DNA from: Gammaproteobacteria bacterium CG22_combo_CG10-13_8_21_14_all_40_8
Lineage (GTDB): Bacteria > Pseudomonadota > Gammaproteobacteria > Enterobacterales > GCA-002770795
DNA: 6,820 bases
Direction: 5' to 3'
Assembly (NCBI GenBank): GCA_002770795.1
Contig: PCTP01000270.1
Coordinates: forward strand, 9,782-16,601
Shown: piece by piece, positions 6,203-6,820 of the stretch
Layout: every line of letters starts with the position of its first letter
Numbering within the stretch: the first letter of the stretch is position 1
Position numbers and translations under genes: made by a program
Notes under the pieces: generated by a model
Seen by the model: the letters and a program-made list of their open reading frames with translations, nothing else
Database searches by the model: none
What the model was told of the DNA's origin: nothing

Positions 6203-6658
6203 CTATTGGATTGTTTTTGCAATACCTGCCGCAGTGGCTTCGGTCACAACAGATGGATCGACACCAGCACTAATAGCGCCGCGACTAATTTCATCCCTAT
6301 GGTTAGGTAATATCTCATTGGCTCTGGCAACAGCCATCATCGGCGTCATTCCGCCTTGAATAGCGCCAGAGGTAACAGATTCCGCACGTTCATGAGCGGC
6401 CGATAATGCAGCCATTAAAATGTCATTTTTATTATTAGGCTGCTCCGCCATGGCTGTTTTAACCACCCAAGTGTAGCAAGCTGAATTATCGAAACGATCT
6501 TGACGCTCATTCGCTGCTGGCTGATGAGATTCAAAAGCTTTCGCTACTCGATTACAATCTTGATCAGCTTTTTGGAAATCAGCCACCAGCGTATCCACAC
6601 CTGTTGCCATCACTGAAACTGAAAAACAGGCACTCATTGCCAAAATTATTTTTTTCAT
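6203..6658 (-). CDS. Small exported protein of unknown function
   Basis: A 151-residue protein with a signal peptide (MKKIILAMSACFSVSVMA, probable cleavage after residue 18). Cys11 lies within the signal but lacks a proper lipobox (MSAC), so a lipoprotein is unlikely. The mature part has Cys35 and Cys61, a possible disulfide. Its C-terminal half is alanine-rich and helical, with two related turns about 29 residues apart: GAIQGGMTP (98-106) and GAISAGVDP (127-135). I do not recognise the family. The SD AGAGG (complement of 6669-6673) is 10 nt before ATG 6658. It has its own promoter and terminator, and its upstream region carries repeated TGTTCA motifs suggesting regulation. It is probably periplasmic. 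The coding call is firm; the function is open. Confidence 0.82.
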   Translation of the reverse strand: MKKIILAMSACFSVSVMATGVDTLVADFQKADQDCNRVAKAFESHQPAANERQDRFDNSACYTWVVKTAMAEQPNNKNDILMAALSAAHERAESVTSGAIQGGMTPMMAVARANEILPNHRDEISRGAISAGVDPSVVTEATAAGIAKTIQ

Positions 6659-6661
6659 AAC

Positions 6662-6703
6662 TGTTCAACCTCTTATCTTACTGTTCAAATATTGTTCAGA
6701 ACA
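6662..6703. promoter_or_regulatory. Three phased TGTTCA motifs and a TGTTC-A-GAACA palindrome
   Basis: TGTTCA occurs at 6662-6667, 6682-6687 and 6693-6698, with start-to-start spacings of 20 and 11 bp, close to whole helical turns. The first two are part of identical CTGTTCAA octamers. The third belongs to an 11-bp palindrome (6693-6703) that overlaps the predicted transcription start and the edge of the -10 element of the 151-residue exported protein gene. This is the arrangement expected for a repressor binding cooperatively on one face of the DNA, but no regulator is identified. Confidence 0.4.
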
Positions 6704-6731
6704 CTCTATCAAACACCCTGCAAACAATCAA
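6703..6731 (-). promoter_or_regulatory. Sigma-70-type promoter of the 151-residue exported protein gene
   Basis: On the minus strand TTGATT (complement of 6726-6731, 4/6 to consensus) and TAGAGT (complement of 6703-6708, 4/6) are separated by exactly 17 nt. The start point would be near 6696, leaving a leader of about 38 nt that contains the SD. Confidence 0.45.
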
Positions 6732-6757
6732 TGAGTTTTTTATACTTCTGATACCTA

Positions 6758-6820
6758 GGAGCCTGTCCGAGAATAGCGATCGTAGCGAGGGCAAGTCTGT
6801 TTGAGTCAGATTTTTCGATG
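6758..6820. repeat. GC-rich repeat-like edge, cut by window end
   Basis: From GGAGCCTGTCC (6758-6768) the composition switches abruptly from AT-rich intergenic DNA to GC-rich sequence containing CGATCG (6778-6783), two TAGCG units (6774 and 6783) and a small TCTG/CAGA hairpin (6796-6810). No coding start belongs to it. It looks like the terminus of a dispersed palindromic repeat or small mobile element continuing to the right. With one end visible and no second copy in the window, this is tentative. Confidence 0.35.

Noticed and set aside
6203..6658. Lipoprotein processing at Cys11
   Set aside because: The preceding residues MSA do not form a good lipobox, and a standard cleavage site follows at residue 18.

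Overview
The window is a low-GC stretch (roughly 38-40% by eye) of what is most likely a gammaproteobacterial chromosome, probably marine or aquatic. The pointers are an exported choice-of-anchor-H-like protein, a TrmB-like methyltransferase with a PNPWPK...RRWHGH block, a TerB-like protein, a long chemoreceptor behind a FliA-type promoter, and two small exported proteins. I cannot name the genus. No phage, CRISPR array, toxin-antitoxin pair or intact transposase is visible. Apart from a few short repeat-like islands, this looks like ordinary chromosomal housekeeping and accessory DNA.

Layout. Positions 1-715 (minus) hold the N-terminal 238 codons of an exported protein that runs off the left edge. 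A divergent spacer (716-801) carries a perfect 7+5+7 palindrome and leads to a TrmB-like methyltransferase (802-1494, plus). Next is a roughly 300-bp non-coding stretch containing a GC-richer hairpin cluster and then a good sigma-70-type promoter, which serves an Fpr-like FAD/NAD(P)H oxidoreductase (1801-2559, plus). That gene converges on a TerB-like gene (2581-3042, minus). A roughly 380-bp intergenic region follows, with a sigma-28-like promoter just upstream of a 661-residue methyl-accepting chemotaxis protein (3425-5410, plus). A perfect bidirectional terminator (5487-5517) separates it from two independently transcribed minus-strand genes for small exported proteins (5528-5944 and 6203-6658); the second has its own terminator and a repeat-rich promoter. 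The right edge (from about 6758) jumps to GC-rich, repeat-like sequence cut by the window.

How the genes relate. There is no convincing multi-gene operon: almost every gene has its own promoter, terminator or opposite orientation. The chemoreceptor is the clearest functional unit: SD spacing and a FliA-type promoter both place its start at ATG 3425 rather than at the upstream in-frame TTG, and imply co-expression with motility genes elsewhere. The most unusual protein is the TrmB-like enzyme. It keeps the TrmB scaffold but has Asn at both positions where E. coli TrmB has the functionally important Asp144 and Asp180, so m7G46 activity should not be assumed. I found no strong evidence for a wholly new multi-gene system here.
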